From Sinotaia quadrata (lineage: Eukaryota; Mollusca; Gastropoda; Architaenioglossa; Viviparidae), in the NCBI GenBank assembly GCA_028829895.1, contig CM054177.1:40812064-40876063 (forward strand): a DNA stretch of 64,000 nt, read 5' to 3'. The notes beneath the pieces were generated by a model, which had not been told where the DNA came from, did no database searches, and was given only the letters and a program-made list of their open reading frames with translations. The translations under genes were made by a program, and so were the position numbers. Shown piece after piece: positions 1-13,200 of this stretch (the first letter of the stretch is position 1; every line of letters begins with the position of its first letter).

Positions 1-966
1 GATTACGGGCACGCGCCACAGAATTTTGAAGTGTCTAGCGACGACGCCAACACCCACGCCTCTGTTTTCTCTGGTCCGTACTTCAATTGTCTTCCTCCAT
101 GTCCAGCAGGGAATTAAATAATGTCCATTTTCTTTTAAAACAAGTACTTGAATTATGACTCATTCAACTAATCTTCGGGAAGGGGATAGGACCTACTGTA
201 TTTCTTCTTGCTAAAAAAAACAGAGAAAGTAATACACGTGTCTCTATTCCTTCATCGCGAAAGCCTTCAAGTGAATATGTCATCTAGCCCACCACCAAGG
301 TTTGATTACACGTTTCCGAAAGAGATCCGACCAATTGATAGCAATTCTAACCACGAGATTTTAAACTTAAATCACTACCAATAATTTAATATCATTTGAG
401 CTGTCTGCACTAATAGAAAACCGGAAAACACGAATACCTTGGGTGGACTCGTACATTGAAAACTGATACATCAGTTTACCCCTCTTTGATGGGTTTCTCC
501 TAACCGTACGTCCTTTGTCCTTGGGACACCACCCATGGTCTCCAGTCGAGCTTTTCACAAGGTGTCATGACAGTCTGTTTGACAAAATGCATTTCGTTAT
601 TCGAAACGCCACCCTCAAATTGTCAAATTCAGGTGCCATTCTTCCATTATGATTAATATTAGAGCACGATGAGGTTCATGACTGGGTGGGTGGAATGTTC
701 TCAATCTGGGTCTGGTTGATAATGTGGTGGTGTATGGCGAACCAGCGTATAATGAGTAGTTGATCCGAATGAATTATTAAAATTAAACAAACTCAGAGAG
801 TAATAATTAGCAGATGTACTGTGCATTAGTATATGGAATGAACACTTTTGTGCAAGGATGTGCGTGTGCGAGTCTGAGTGTGTATGCGAGGGTTGATGCA
901 TGCCTGTTGTTGAGTATCAATATGGATGTGCAAACGTGTATATGGAATGAATGCCTAAATGCAGTA
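1..966. other. Unique sequence, no gene seen
   Basis: I see no long reading frame, splice-flanked exon, RNA gene or repeat array here. The short minus-strand frames at 367-558 and 701-1073 are low complexity or start at non-ATG codons and look like chance. The first bases resemble part of an Alu by a short match only. Confidence 0.5.
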
Positions 967-1200
967 TCATAATGCATAGGTGTGTATGCGTGCGTGTGTG
1001 TGTGTGTGTGTTGATGTGTGGTGAGGGAAAGCATGAATATCTTTACGAGATAGTTCGATGAAGACCACGCCAAAATAGTTCTATAAAGTTAAACACAATA
1101 AACATAACACCAACGAATTAACAAGCTCCTCGGTCAGGGAAAAAATCAAAACGTTGTCAGAAATATCTGTATGTGTCAGAAAACCACTCAAATATAAGAC

Positions 1201-1281
<81 letters not shown>

Positions 1282-1282
1282 C
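967..1282. repeat. TG and CA microsatellites
   Basis: A short interrupted (TG)n lies at about 994-1010. An almost pure (CA)n of about 80 bases lies at 1202-1282. Minus-strand frames of poly Cys-Val across it are products of the dinucleotide repeat, not genes. Confidence 0.95.
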
Positions 1283-2051
1283 ATCTTTGTGAAACCTATT
1301 GTTCTGACTTCTAGACCTGCATAGTTCCGACTTCCTGTTGTCAAAATATCTTTACTGTCTGCGAGGAGATACCCCCACCCCCCAGTCGGGATCAGCCAGT
1401 CATTTTGCAGTCTCCGTTAGATGAACCTGACGCTAAGCTTATTAATCAATGCGAAACGAGACACATAAACGTCACTCGCTGAAGAAAGAAAATCGCTGGT
1501 GGTAACAGGAATCGGGTTTTCTGGTTCTGATTACGCTGAAGAAAGTCCAGAGGCGGTGCCACTCTGTCACAGATCAGCAGAGTCAGCCAGGGAAATGCAT
1601 TTACTCATTCTCAATGTGATGATCGATGTTACTTTGGTCAGCGGTGAAGAAGCGGACAATTGATTTACTTAGTGTACCTGGTGAGCATTGGGAGATCAAT
1701 ATACTTTTACAACTGGTGAAGAAGTCAGGATAAAATTGTTTCTTTATGTGTTGAAGAAATAACTATAGATCTAGATTTACTTTTCAAAACTGTAAAAAAA
1801 AAATACTATGGATCTACAGATTTACTTTTCATAGCTGGTGAAGAAATTACCATATATCTCTATAGATATACTTTTCATAAATGTTAAAGAAGTTACTCTA
1901 GACGTATAGATTTACTTTTCATAACTGGGAATGATATTACTCTGGAACTATTTGTTTACATTTTTTTTTAATGACTGTGTGGCAATGGGTATTGCGTTAG
2001 CAACATGTGAAGGATATAGTGATCTACGATTTAAACAGAGTTATGCTAAAT
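1283..2051. repeat. Degenerate tandem repeat with GGTGAAGAA motif
   Basis: From about 1480 to 1935 a unit of roughly 60 bases recurs in decayed form, marked by variants of GGTGAAGAA and of AGATTTACTTTTCATAACTG. It looks like an old minisatellite. The rest of the stretch is unique and holds nothing I can name. Confidence 0.6.
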
Positions 2052-2246
2052 GTTCCTTTGAGTACAAAGTCAGTGAAACAGATTTAGGAGGTTGACTTAA
2101 TTATTGTTATTTGTTTGTTCCTTTGAGTACAAAATCAATGAAACAGATTTAGGAGTTTGACTTAATTATTGTTATTTGTTTGTTCCTTTGAGTACACAAG
2201 TCAGTCAGATTTAGAAGACTGACATAATTATTGCTAATAGTTTGTA
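2052..2246. repeat. Minisatellite, 65-bp unit, three copies
   Basis: Units starting GTTCCTTTGAGTACA recur at 2052, 2117 and 2182, giving a 65-base period. The third copy is diverged and shortened. Confidence 0.9.
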
Positions 2247-2590
2247 GCCTTTCTTGGAAGTGCTTGGAGGTAAATGTTGACAAATCAAAACAGATTATTC
2301 TACATTTAAAAACGAAAACATTTAGTGGATTATTATTTTTGTTTATTACAATAAAGTGGATTTATAGACAGAGGGTGCGAAGCTTAATTAGTAGAAACTA
2401 TTTGTATAATAATTCAAGGTAAAGTGTGTTTGCTTTAAATGGAAATGCGAATAGCAACTCGAGGTATCCTTAATAATATCAGGTAAAGTATCCATGACAT
2501 TGGTTACAATCAAAGAACATGTCAACTTTAATTATCATTAATAATATCAGGTGAAGTGTCACTGATATTGGTGATAATCAAAAAACATGT
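2247..2590. repeat. Two-copy 68-bp tandem duplication and unique flank
   Basis: TAATAATATCAGGT starts at 2471 and again at 2539, a 68-base period. The copies differ at several positions. The sequence before 2471 is unique A+T-rich DNA with no supported gene. Confidence 0.7.
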
Positions 2591-4059
2591 TGTGGCAAGA
2601 TTTCTGTCTGTGAATTGTTAATTATCAATCTATGCTATTTTAATCCAGGATGTATACACAAATTAATAATCCTTTCATACAATCCACACTCACAGTCACC
2701 CGACAGGTCTTTTATCCTTCTGTGGCCACGAGAGCGACTAGGTCAAACCCTGGTACAGTCTGCTAACTAACTAACTCTCTGTCCAAGTGTTACCTGTCTG
2801 AGTTAATAGACCTTAATTGCGTTCTCTTGTCAATCGTCTGTCTTTAACCCAGCCCCCCCCACATATATGCTCTCTGTCGACAAGGGGAACAATCCTAAAC
2901 CCGCGCCTGGCCAACTTTCTGTACGTTATTACGTCAATGGCTGCCCCCACCCCTTGTGTCTTCGCTGGACCTCTCTAATTCAATAAAGAGAGTGAATAGT
3001 TATAAATTTAACAATTTATTAAAAGAAATAAAAATAACAATTTAAATCAATTTGCAATTAGTTTAAAAAATCACGCACTAGGCGATTTCTAAATCACAAA
3101 TCTCATAAGACGTCTCAGAATACAATTAATAAAAGAATGTATCATGTCAATTCTCCAGAATAATTATTAGAAAATTTCATCTGAATAATATTAATACAAT
3201 TTAGTTAAGATATGTAAATCCCCTACATAAATAAGCTAGATAGTTAACAATTTAGTCAAAAATACAGAAATTACATAGAAGAATCAGAGATAGAATAAGG
3301 AATGAAAAATCACAGAAACATGTACAGATTACACAAAAAATTCATGGTTTTGAATCACCTGATTGCGGCCTTGTTCTGCAGTAGCCTCGTTCTCTGGCAG
3401 GGTTGGCCGGCAGTTGAATGCCTTGTGGTTTAGCCCCACTTGGTGAAGTTAATGAATGTTCCATATAAAATGTAGACACAATTTTTCTGTCCACGAGAAT
3501 TTTAGCACAATATATAGAATCCTTCACTGGCACTGAATAACATATAATTAGAGTTATCCACAGTTCAGTACACACTGAGTTGGAAAGTACGTTTCTGTCA
3601 TTACAAGAGAGTCAGACTCATGCTCTTGCCGCAGCTCCCTTTGTAATACAGCCCCCCTTGATGGACCCAGATACTCACGGAATCCAACCAAGAATTTTAC
3701 TCCACACCGGTCCTTAACACATTCAGCAGACCAAGTGGCAGTACTTGTTGTCAAATCGAACAACCAGAAAAATGAGAATTTTGTACAATACAGGTACGGT
3801 ACGGTACGGTTACAGGACAGGAATGAGACGGCTTGAACTGCAACAAATTAGTGTAATGGCACGCATTAGGATCATGTTTTACAAATCTGTAATCTGTACT
3901 TTTATTTGCATTTCTCATTACAATTCCTTTTACAATTAATTTATCTGATTCTTTATTTAAACGAAAATAAAAGTATCATAGTTTAAACTTGTTATAATAT
4001 TTACAAGAAAGCATAATTCAAACATATTCAAAAAATAAGTGTTAAAAATCAGTTACAAT
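2591..4059. other. Unique A+T-rich sequence, no gene supported
   Basis: The tandem repeat on the left stops abruptly near 2590. This stretch contains an AATAAA with A+T-rich flank near 2982 and a short GGTAC repeat near 3790. Minus-strand frames at 3342-3763 have a GTGAGT-like donor near 3680 but no homology I recognise. An old LTR was considered here, but no matching ends or target duplication could be found. Confidence 0.4.
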
Positions 4060-4322
4060 GCAAATATAGATTAAAAGACTGATTTATCTTCTCCTTTTCT
4101 AAGAAGTTTTCCACCTACGGAAATATTGTGTGACGGTAAATGTTTATCTTTAATGTTGTGGAAGAGAGAAAATGTTTACAGAGCCCGCATATCCGCCAAG
4201 TGAGAGAGGAGAGTGGTGTCTTCTTGAGAATTATTAATAACATAAATTAAAATTCTTATCACTTGTAATTAGTTATGGATAATTAATTAATGATAATAAT
4301 AATAGTAAACATTAGTGCGTCA
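4060..4322 (+). repeat. Dispersed repeat family A, copy 1
   Basis: This about 260-base segment matches segments at 40301-40678 and 56759-57130. Shared blocks in order are GATTAAA-GAC-GATTT, TCTTCTCCTTT, AAGAAGTTT, ATTGTGTGAC, GCCAA(G/A)TGAGAGA, AGTGGTGTCT, ATTAAGATTCT-like, CACTTGTAATTAGTT and a (TAA)n-rich tail. Copy 1 lacks the longer 5' part seen in the other two. No coding frame and no tRNA box is visible. It could be a SINE, a MITE or the tail of a longer element. The strand is nominal. Confidence 0.8.
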
Positions 4323-5640
4323 AACATATGCAGGCGTGTCTCTCGCTGTGTGTTGACAAGTATATCTTTACAATGCTTGATGGCCTGTTAAATATTTAAA
4401 CCATTCCCTCTTTAAAATTCAATATACTATTAAACTTTCAAATATGCAAGGGAAAATTGCTGTGGACTGATTTTTCTGCGTGTATGATTGGAGGTAATTT
4501 AATTTTAAAATCTACTACTGGTTTAACAATGAATTAGAATAAATTTCAATGAAATATTTGTTATTGAATTTTACTCATATAAATAAACATTTAAATGAAT
4601 CACAAAATAAAAATAGCATGTTAGCTAAAGTTTTGAGTACAGCAAGAAACGAAATAGGATACAATTGTTTACAATTGCAAATGCTCTGTAACATCCATTT
4701 ATCATCATCGCTGCCTATTTTTAATCTTAATGAACAACCTCACAATCTCAGTCCCAGCACTAAACGCTGTACCACACTTGTAATCAGCGTCATAATTAAC
4801 AACTTCACAATTTCATTCCCAGCACTAAACACTATACCACACTTGTAATCAGCGTCATAATTAACAATAACGTCACCCTCTTAATTGTTGTCAACACTCT
4901 AACCTTAAATAACGTCGACATAGAACGTCATTTTCGTTATCATCAGTAAGAACAGCAGTAGCTCTCCTGTTCTAATGGTAGGTGCAGCGTTATTTTATTT
5001 TATTTTATTTTATTTTAAATGTTGATAATTAGAGATGTTGCTTCTGTGAAACCTTTAATTCATGGTCGGTCAGCTTAACATTTGAAAAAAATAAAAATAT
5101 AAAATCGTTCTCGGATGTCGTGCATTTACGTTTTTCTTTCTTGAGACACAAATGGTCTCTTTCAATGACGTTACTTGTCGGTCGAAGGTTATATTCATTC
5201 TTTTTCAGTTTCTCAGTGCAATTAATGCTCGCAATCAACCGAGTAGGTTGTCTCCCGTTGCGCACCAACTATGAGAAATCTTTCGACATAATCTATCTTA
5301 CAGAGAGGCAAGTTTTACGATGGTGCAAACCGCACATTGATCATGAAGCTTTTATGCATTCTAAGACATATTCCAGCACTCAGCGCCATTTCCACAGTTG
5401 TATCACTGAACGCATGCGCATACGATATGCATTGTTGTGAGTAATTAGTATGTAATAAAAGCCAGAACAAACTCGATTTGATGAGAAAAACTTGTAAGAC
5501 TGGAAGGAGAATAACGCTGACGAACAAAAAGGCCATAATAATAATATTAACATCTATAATATTAAGTCAGTCACCTGCCACGTTTCCCGGTGTGCGACGA
5601 ATTAATACGGTAATCAAAGTGCCTGTTTGTGCAACTGGCA
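4323..5640. other. Unique sequence with a 65-bp duplication and (TTTTA)n
   Basis: A two-copy tandem duplication starts at 4741 and 4806 (65-base unit containing CCACACTTGTAATCAGCGTC). A (TTTTA)5 run lies at about 4990-5015. Overlapping short frames at 5029-5536 on both strands show no domain, signal peptide or splice support. Confidence 0.55.
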
Positions 5641-6913
5641 ATTATTATTATTATTATTCTTTTGACGGGTCCGAAGATCACGGCTTTGCTCTGTGTTTCT
5701 TTCCTTTTTCCCCATTCTTAGTTATACTTTCATCCATTGCGATCCTTACTGTAAAGCCCTGTTTCCCTGCTTTGATTTTTGGTGAATTACGATTTTCACT
5801 CATTTGTAATTTTTACTGTCAACTCACCAGTCCTTGTTTCCGCTCAATACTTCTTAACATTATGTGTATTGCAATATTCACTGCACACGCCCTAATCCTT
5901 GTTTCCGCTCAAAACTTCTTAACATTGCGTCTATTGTAATATTCACTTCACACGCCCTTGACCTTTTCCACCTTTCGATATTCAGTAATAAATGGTGAAC
6001 GAGAATCGAATTTGTTGAGTGTTTGATTTTATTTAATTCAACGTTGACCTTCTTAACTTTTCTGTGACGTTATTTTACATTCGAATTTGTAAATCAGTTA
6101 AGTCCCTTTCGCGCCGAATGCCACTCCCCATCCTCCTATTCTTTTTATTTTCCATTTTATCATTTTCATTCTCAAGAGTTAATTTCATCCTGAGGGATAG
6201 TCCACTTAATCACCTGATGCGGTTCACGTATATGGCAAGTACTAACATGAATAAACAAAAATTAAATATAAATATTGCATAAATGTAACGTGTACATTGT
6301 ACAATGTCAGCAATGTCAGTTTGTGTTTCTGTCTCCTTATGCAATTGCTTAAATGATAACTGACCAATAAGAACAATAAAATATACAACAATGGGCAAAA
6401 CAACAATGAGGTGCTGGTGGTGGTGAGGCTGTTTCTTCACGTTTATCATCTGGTGCCTGTTGTGCTGCACCAACCGTGACGATGCGCAAGGGACAAGACG
6501 CGCGAGGCGCACCATCTCTAGTCCCTTCAGCGCCAGACCAAGGAAAACGGTCGGGAAGGGGGGAGGGAGATGGAATGGAAATAGGAGAGTGATACAGCCA
6601 ACAGCGCTTGATCAATGATAATCAGGTAAAATCGCTGCCTGAAGGGAAAATCCCATGCACCAATACATCCCCAAATCATGAAATAAATCCAGTCTATAAG
6701 GAAGGACAAAAAAAAAAGAATAAAGAGCGAGATTATCATCACGATCAGAAAGTATGTGAATACTGAAACGGACGATATGCGATTTTCAAAATGACACCGA
6801 CGGAAACATCGCCGAAACTATCGATAAAAGCGATCTTCTTCCATTACAAATGTCGATACTCGCTGTCGATACCGTCTGTTGATCTGGGTTCCAGATTAGG
6901 ATGTGGGGGCGAA

Positions 6914-6916
<3 letters not shown>
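5641..6916. other. Unique sequence with (ATT)n and a 65-bp duplication
   Basis: A short (ATT)n lies at 5641-5658. A second two-copy 65-base duplication starts at 5832 and 5897 (CCTTGTTTCCGCTCAA). The frame at 5478-5939 spans this duplication and starts without ATG, so I do not call it a gene. Otherwise nothing is seen. Confidence 0.55.

Positions 6917-6997
<81 letters not shown>
6917..6997. repeat. (CA)n microsatellite
   Basis: About 80 bases of pure CA repeat. The poly-His/Thr and poly-Cys/Val frames across it are artefacts. Confidence 0.97.
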
Positions 6998-6998
<1 letters not shown>

Positions 6999-7496
6999 GT
7001 CATTCACGCTCAGTTACTCAGTCATATCTACAAAATCTCTCTATATTAATAGCATATAATTATGCACATCTAGTTGCTGCTATACCTACAACATATTAAT
7101 TAAAAGTTACTTAAAAGAATACGTAAGACAAATACCTCGAGCTCGGGTGAAGAAGGAAATCTTTTTTCTCAGTAGTTATTTAATAACTTCTCCTTGGCTG
7201 CGTTCAACAAAATCGGCGCCTTTCTGCTTTCGACATAGTGAACTCTTATAGCAATTAATTAATTTTTAATATAGGGATAGGCGAATTTACTCAGACATAT
7301 GTATATGTCCAGCACACGCACTACTTCCAGATCTTAAGTACACAAATCAGACATGACTCGTATACGCAATTCAGACTCTTGTAATACAGTTATACATTCA
7401 GTTACTGAAGAATATAAATTTTGTTGTTGCGTCGCTACCATTTTAGAAATCAGCAGTAATTATTATGTACGCGCCCTTCCATTCAGAAGTTCATAG
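6998..7496. other. Unique sequence, nothing seen
   Basis: No array, exon or RNA gene recognised. Confidence 0.5.
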
Positions 7497-7715
7497 GTTA
7501 CATTTAATCATACTGTATTGGTCTGTTCATAGTGCATATTTAATCATACTGTATTGGTCTGTTCATAGTGCATATTTAATCATACTGTATTGGTCTGTTC
7601 ATAGTGCATATTTAATCATACTGTATTGGTCTGTTCTTAGGTCACATCTAATCATACTGTATTGGTCTGTTCATTGGACACATTTAATCATACTGCCTTG
7701 GTGGATTCATTAGAG
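7497..7715. repeat. Minisatellite, 36-bp unit, about six copies
   Basis: The unit contains TTTAATCATACTGTATTGG and TCTGTTCATAGTGCA. Three central copies are identical and the edges are diverged. Because 36 is a multiple of three, a repetitive frame (LIILYWSVHSAY) stays open, but it has no gene-like features. Confidence 0.93.
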
Positions 7716-8446
7716 ACTGAGAAAGAAAAGGAGCGATAGATAAAGCACAATGTGAAGTATAATTAACATAGATTGATCTATGTTGATTCCCGACTAAGCA
7801 GAGTCATGCCGGAATTGCTTTCCTTGAAGTGGCCATCATGTCATAGAACCCATATAGACATCTCTGAATGACTATCACTTTACAAATTTTAATGTGCTAA
7901 AAGTGATAACAAGTGCTCAAAAGCCCACACATGCCTTATGTGGTGGCACTAATGACAGCCAGAAAACCTCATGGAGTGTATCCTATATAGATATATAGAG
8001 AGTTACAAAACAGAAAACCTCCTGGAATGTATCTTATATAGAGAATTACAAAATAAAGAACCTCTTGGAATGTATCTTATATAGAGAATTACAAAATAAA
8101 GAACCTCTTGGAATGTATCTTATATAGAGAGTTACAAAACAGAAAACCAGACTAGTCAAACTCTATAATGTGGTGAAACAAAACTATGGCCCTAATTTAT
8201 TCAGATGACTTAGTTATCACTTGACATATTAGGAATGCTAGCCCGGCTTCAAGTGCTATACTCTTGAACTTGAACTATAAACTTGAACTTGTAGTTACAA
8301 ACTTCACTTCTATTGTACAGACCTCATCACGTGTTTATGCTTCTAGTTTGATTTTCTTGATAAACTCCTACATCAAATGTTTAAATTATGCTGAAAGTCA
8401 ACTACCTGTCCTCCAATTGTCGAGATGCGCACTACTTTGTTTTCTG
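7716..8446. repeat. 43-bp minisatellite in unique sequence
   Basis: Four units of about 43 bases at about 7962-8150 contain GGAATGTATCTTATATAGAG. A perfect 20-base palindrome centred on TTGATCAA-like sequence lies at 7768-7787. The remainder up to the retrotransposon is unique, with no supported gene. Confidence 0.75.
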
Positions 8447-8451
8447 CACTG
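8447..8451. repeat. Target-site duplication CACTG, left copy
   Basis: CACTG directly precedes the left LTR and is repeated at 16694-16698 directly after the right LTR. A 5-bp duplication is typical of Ty3/gypsy integrases. Confidence 0.95.
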
Positions 8452-9997
8452 TGTTACGTTTCCAGTATTTATTTAAAGACCCTGCTTAGAATAATTAAAA
8501 GACTTTAAATATAATTAATTCTTCCTCTCATATTCTACGCAGACTGGTTGCTCAATTTATTATCTGACTAATTAAAAGTGCGTCTTGTAGTTCAGACGAC
8601 AAATTTACAGACTAATAAACTGCGAACTTTTAGCTAGATTTGAAAACAGTTAAATCCCTCTAAATTAATATGCACTCGTCATCAATCTTTCTGCTCATCC
8701 GCCCCCATTCAAATCTAAGAATTAATCTAATTGGTCTATTGTGCATAGAAATCAACTACTAAGAGGTATTAACAAAGAAAATAAGATTTAATAAAGTTTA
8801 ACAAATTAACAATAAATCGAATGCAACGCGAATAGTCTTCACTCTGTCTTTACGCGCCTATGCCTGATTTTTGTCAATCTAAATTGCCAGAAAAGTGTTC
8901 CTTTGAGATCTGTACACTTGATCTTGCACTTAGCTCTATTTTTGTGTCCTTGGTCTCAACACTCAGTCATGCCGGTTCGTTCCCTCAGTCCCCCTTTAAC
9001 GACACACGTGGTGCATAAGGAATGATGTCCCTTTGTTAGTGGCTAGGAACTGGAATTTTTGCAGCATGGCCCTCAGAGTGGATTTCGACACGCTTACACC
9101 AATAAGCTAATGCAGGTGAGGCATGGGTGAAACATGAACCATGAGCCGACCTGTGGATGCAACGTGTTTGGATATAATTCTCAACCTAACAGGTCCTACC
9201 TAGGCATGGCTCAATTAAATGCGCTGAACAAAGAGTTTCGACTTCGCGTCGCTTACAATTAGATTTTAAAAAATATAATCGTCTCACATGTGTTCCATTT
9301 AACAGTCATGACGTATGAAGCAATAAAATAGATACAACGTTAAATTAATGTTCATACAAGAGGTAATTCAAACCGACAGAGCGCTTCACAATTTACAATT
9401 TAAATTACACGCAATAATTGAATTACATGAAGAATTCATATCGAGCGCAGCATTCTGGCTCTTAGTGAATTAAAACAATATAAATTAAAGTACAGAAATG
9501 GAAAAATGGTTACAATAAATTTATATTCCGTAACATATAGGTTTTCAGCTATTTCTCTGAACCATGCTCAAGTGTATATGGAAATCATATAATACATAGC
9601 ACAAATACATACTTAAACAATACATAGGCAAATACTATTAAATAAAATGATACCTTTGAGAGAAGTCGAAGGGTACCTTGATTCTCTATGGCGCCGGCTG
9701 CCTCTACGACCCGAGTAAGCTGATGGAATTAGCTAAAATGTGCTCGAAGTGAGGGAGCGGAAGCGTGTGGGTACATATATAGAAAGGTATATTGCGTATC
9801 ACGTGACTGTTCGCAAAGCATGTGGTTGGTTCGAGAACTGGACAATGGTCCTAAAGTTACATAACATCTTGACCTGTTCTAGAAGCACCTAGAAAAAGGA
9901 AGCTTGGAACAAAGGGCCAAGGGTTTCAAATATTCGAATTTGAAGTAAACAAGGCAAGTGGGTCATCAGGTCGGACATTTTTATCAGACTTGTGACA
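8452..9997 (-). repeat. 3' LTR of the Gmr1-like element
   Basis: This 1546-bp LTR is apparently identical to 15148-16693. In element orientation it begins TGTCACA and ends CGTAACA, so it has the canonical TG...CA ends. A TATATAT box lies at 9775-9781 (minus strand). TTTATT on the plus strand near 8466 and 8556 gives minus-strand AATAAA signals close to the 3' end of the LTR. Confidence 0.97.
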
Positions 9998-10010
9998 CCC
10001 CCTTGCTTTT
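9998..10010 (-). promoter_or_regulatory. Polypurine tract
   Basis: On the minus strand AAAAGCAAGGGGG lies directly before the 3' LTR (TGTCACA). It is the expected RNase H-resistant primer for plus-strand synthesis. The single C interrupts an otherwise pure purine run. Confidence 0.88.
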
Positions 10011-10220
10011 GAGGCGTTTATCTTACCAAAGATAAAATGCCTCCTACAAATTATGTATGATAAAATGTAGAAGTCCACAATGAAGAAAAATTTACACAAA
10101 AAAAATTTCAACATTCCTAGAAATAAAGTGTGCAACTATATTTCATATTTACAGGAAGGAATCCGTAGGGTTCAGTTAATTGATTAAACAACATTCTATC
10201 AGTACCGGCACTTGATGGCA
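10011..10220 (-). other. 3' untranslated part of the retrotransposon
   Basis: About 210 bases between the gag-pol stop and the polypurine tract. It is A+T-rich with no frame of note and no envelope gene. Confidence 0.7.
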
Positions 10221-13200
10221 TCAAGCACGACTCATGTAATCTGCGCCAACATTCAAAGACCCTTTGATGTAATGAATATTTGCGTCATACTGTGTCAGAA
10301 ACAAAGACCAACGCATTAAACGGCTGTTCGTAAATTGCGCCTGTCCGAGAAAGGCCAACGGCTGGTGGTCGCACTCAATGACAAAGGTTTTTCCGTACAA
10401 ATAGTTTTCGAACTTTTTTATAGCCCAAACTATTGCAAGACATTCCTTTTCACTGGTGGAATATTTCTGTTCAGTAGTTGTGAGTTTACGGCTTGCATAT
10501 GCAACTGGGTGTTTGGTGTCATTGTGTTCTTGTAATAACACTGCTCCTAATCCTGTGTTGCTAGCATCAGTCCTTAACAAGAATGGTTTTGTCAGATCTG
10601 GCAGTTTAACAACTAAATCTGAAGTCAGTCTAGATTTCAGTGTGTCAAAAGCGTTTTGGCATGCATCAGTCCACACTACTTTTGTAGGCATATTCTTACG
10701 TGTCAAGTCAGTCAGAGGACATGCAATGGCACTAAAATCTGGTACGAATTTTCTGTAGTAATTAGCAAGACCAAGAAAACTTCTAACTTGTGTTTTTGTT
10801 AGCGGTTGTGAAGTGTCCTTAAGTTGTGCTATCTTAGCTTCACTTGGCGACATAGTTCCATGACTCAACTTGTGTCCCAAGAAGTCTAAGGAGAATTGTG
10901 CTATTTCACACTTCGTAGGGCGGGCAGTGAGGTTGGCTTGCTTTAATCTGGCTAGCACATCTCGTAAGAGTGTTAAGTGCTCCTCCCATGTCTGGGTGCC
11001 TAGAATTAAATCATCCATGAAGTTCTCAACTCCGCGTCCGTACAGTGGTTCTAACAATGACCGCATCATTTTAGAAAAAATGCTTGGAGCGTTTGAAACT
11101 CCGAAAGGCATAACTTTCCATGTGTAGTTTCCTACTGGTGTAGTGAAAGCTAGTATGTGTCGATCAGTGTCCTTGACCTTGATTTGCCAAAAACCGCGTG
11201 ACAAATCTATTTTGGTATAGTAATGAGCGTTAGCTAGCTTAGTGAAGATGAGATCCGGATCAGGAAGAGGTTCGGCACAAAACTCTGTCACTTGATTGAG
11301 TTTGCGGTAGTCTACGCAAAAACGGAACGAGTTATCACGTTTTTTAATCAACACGATGGGTGATCCGTAGGCACTGTCAGTCTTCTCTATGACCCCTAGA
11401 TCTAGCATAGTCTTAATCTCACGTCTAACGTCATCTATCTTAGCGTGTGGCAACGGATACGGCTTCAAACGTATCGGTTTGTTGTCAGTCAGCTTCAGTG
11501 AAAATTCTATTAAGTCTGTCAACCCTGGTTTGTCTGTCAGAGTAGATGAGAACTCATTAAGCAATTCATTCACTTCTTTTTTCTGTCTTTCTGTCAAGGC
11601 TTCATTTACCCTAACGTCTTTGACAGTTTCGTCCGTCTGTAGAGGACAGTTTGGTAAAGTACCAGTGACGCAATCAGTATCCCCCTCGTCTTCTGTAACT
11701 ATCGTCGCTACGACAAAATCAGCTTGAGTGGTTTGATCCTCACGGCTTATGTACTTTTTGAGTAGGTTAACATGAAAGATTTTCTCTCTCTTTCCTGTCT
11801 GCACCTTATAGTTCAGTCCCCCTAGCTTGGCGGTAACTACAAAGGGCCCCTTCCATTTCATCTGAAGTTTGTTATGTGCTTCAGGAAGCAACAGTAACAC
11901 TTTGTCATTAACTTCAAATTCTCTAGGTTTGGTGTGCTTATTGTAATATTCTGCCTGTCTAGACTGAGCTATCGTCAAGTTTTCCCGTGCTATCTTGCCT
12001 ATAGTTTCAAGACGGTTTCTTAAGTCAGTGACGTATGTATAAGTTGTCTTAACTTCGTCATCTGTCTTTTCATCAGTCCAAAGTGCCTTCAAAATCATCA
12101 TCGGTCCGCGTACAGTACGTCCGTAAAGTAGCTCAAATGGTGAAAACCCGGTGGAAGATTGTGGCACCTCCCTATATGCAAATAGTAGGGCAGGGATGTA
12201 TCTGTCCCAGTCTTTCGGTTTATCTGTGGCGAGCTTTTTAAGTGCTGTTTTTAATGTCCCATTGTATTTTTCAATCAGACCATTTGCCTGGGGGTGGTAT
12301 GGTGTGCAAGTAAGATGTTTGATGGAAAGTAAACGATTTACTTCCTTCATTACGTTGCCTATGAATTGACTCCCCTGATCCGTCAAAATTTCAGTAGGAA
12401 TTCCAACACGACTCCAAAGACCGAAAAGGGCTTCGGCGACAGTTTCAGTATCAATATTTTTCAATGGTACTGCGTCGGCGAATCTTGTTGCGTAATCAAT
12501 AGTGGTCAGCACGTATCGATTACCTCTCGTTGATGTGGGTATTATAGGCCCAATCAAATCCAATGCTACGCGCTTGTAGGGTTCACTGATCAGTTCAGGC
12601 TCTCCTAACGGTGCGGGTCTGATTGAATTTTTAGACTGTGTTCTCTGGCATGTGTCGCAACTTAACACGAATCTACGGATATCGGCAGTGATGTCCGGCC
12701 AATAAAACTCACTTGTAATACGACTAGTTGTTTTTTGTACACCCATGTGTGCACCAAGAAGACTCTCATGACCTAATCGTAATACGTCATTTCGTTTGGT
12801 TTGTGGAACGACTAATTGTTTCCGAAATTCGTCTCCCACTTTCGAATAGCGGTACAATAAACCCTTTTTCAGAATAATGCACGCTTTCTTATTCGAATCG
12901 TCAGTGTTGACGTCACTAACAAGTACAGCTTGTCTGCGTAACTTGTCTAGTGTTTCGTCCTCAGCTTGTAATATTTTAATCTCGCTAACTGTTGCTTTAT
13001 CTACGGCTGGTGCGGCAGACATCGGTGCAGTTACAGATTTGTCTTTACTACTCGCTGCTCTGGTTACAGCGTTAACCAGTGGTGGTTCAGTTGAAGTTTG
13101 TTTTTTGCACGGCAAAACATACTTGCAACCAAGGATCACGTCATGCGGTGAGTTTTCCATAACTGCCGCTTTGACTGTTCCTTCTACAAAGTCTGAAACA

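Noticed and set aside
1..25. Alu-like start (GATTACGGGCACGCGCCAC)
   Set aside because: The match is about 19 bases long and breaks off at once. No other primate feature exists in the window.
2590..3780. A second LTR or element in the A+T-rich block
   Set aside because: The satellite on the left stops abruptly, but I found no matching right end, no target duplication and no paired copy.
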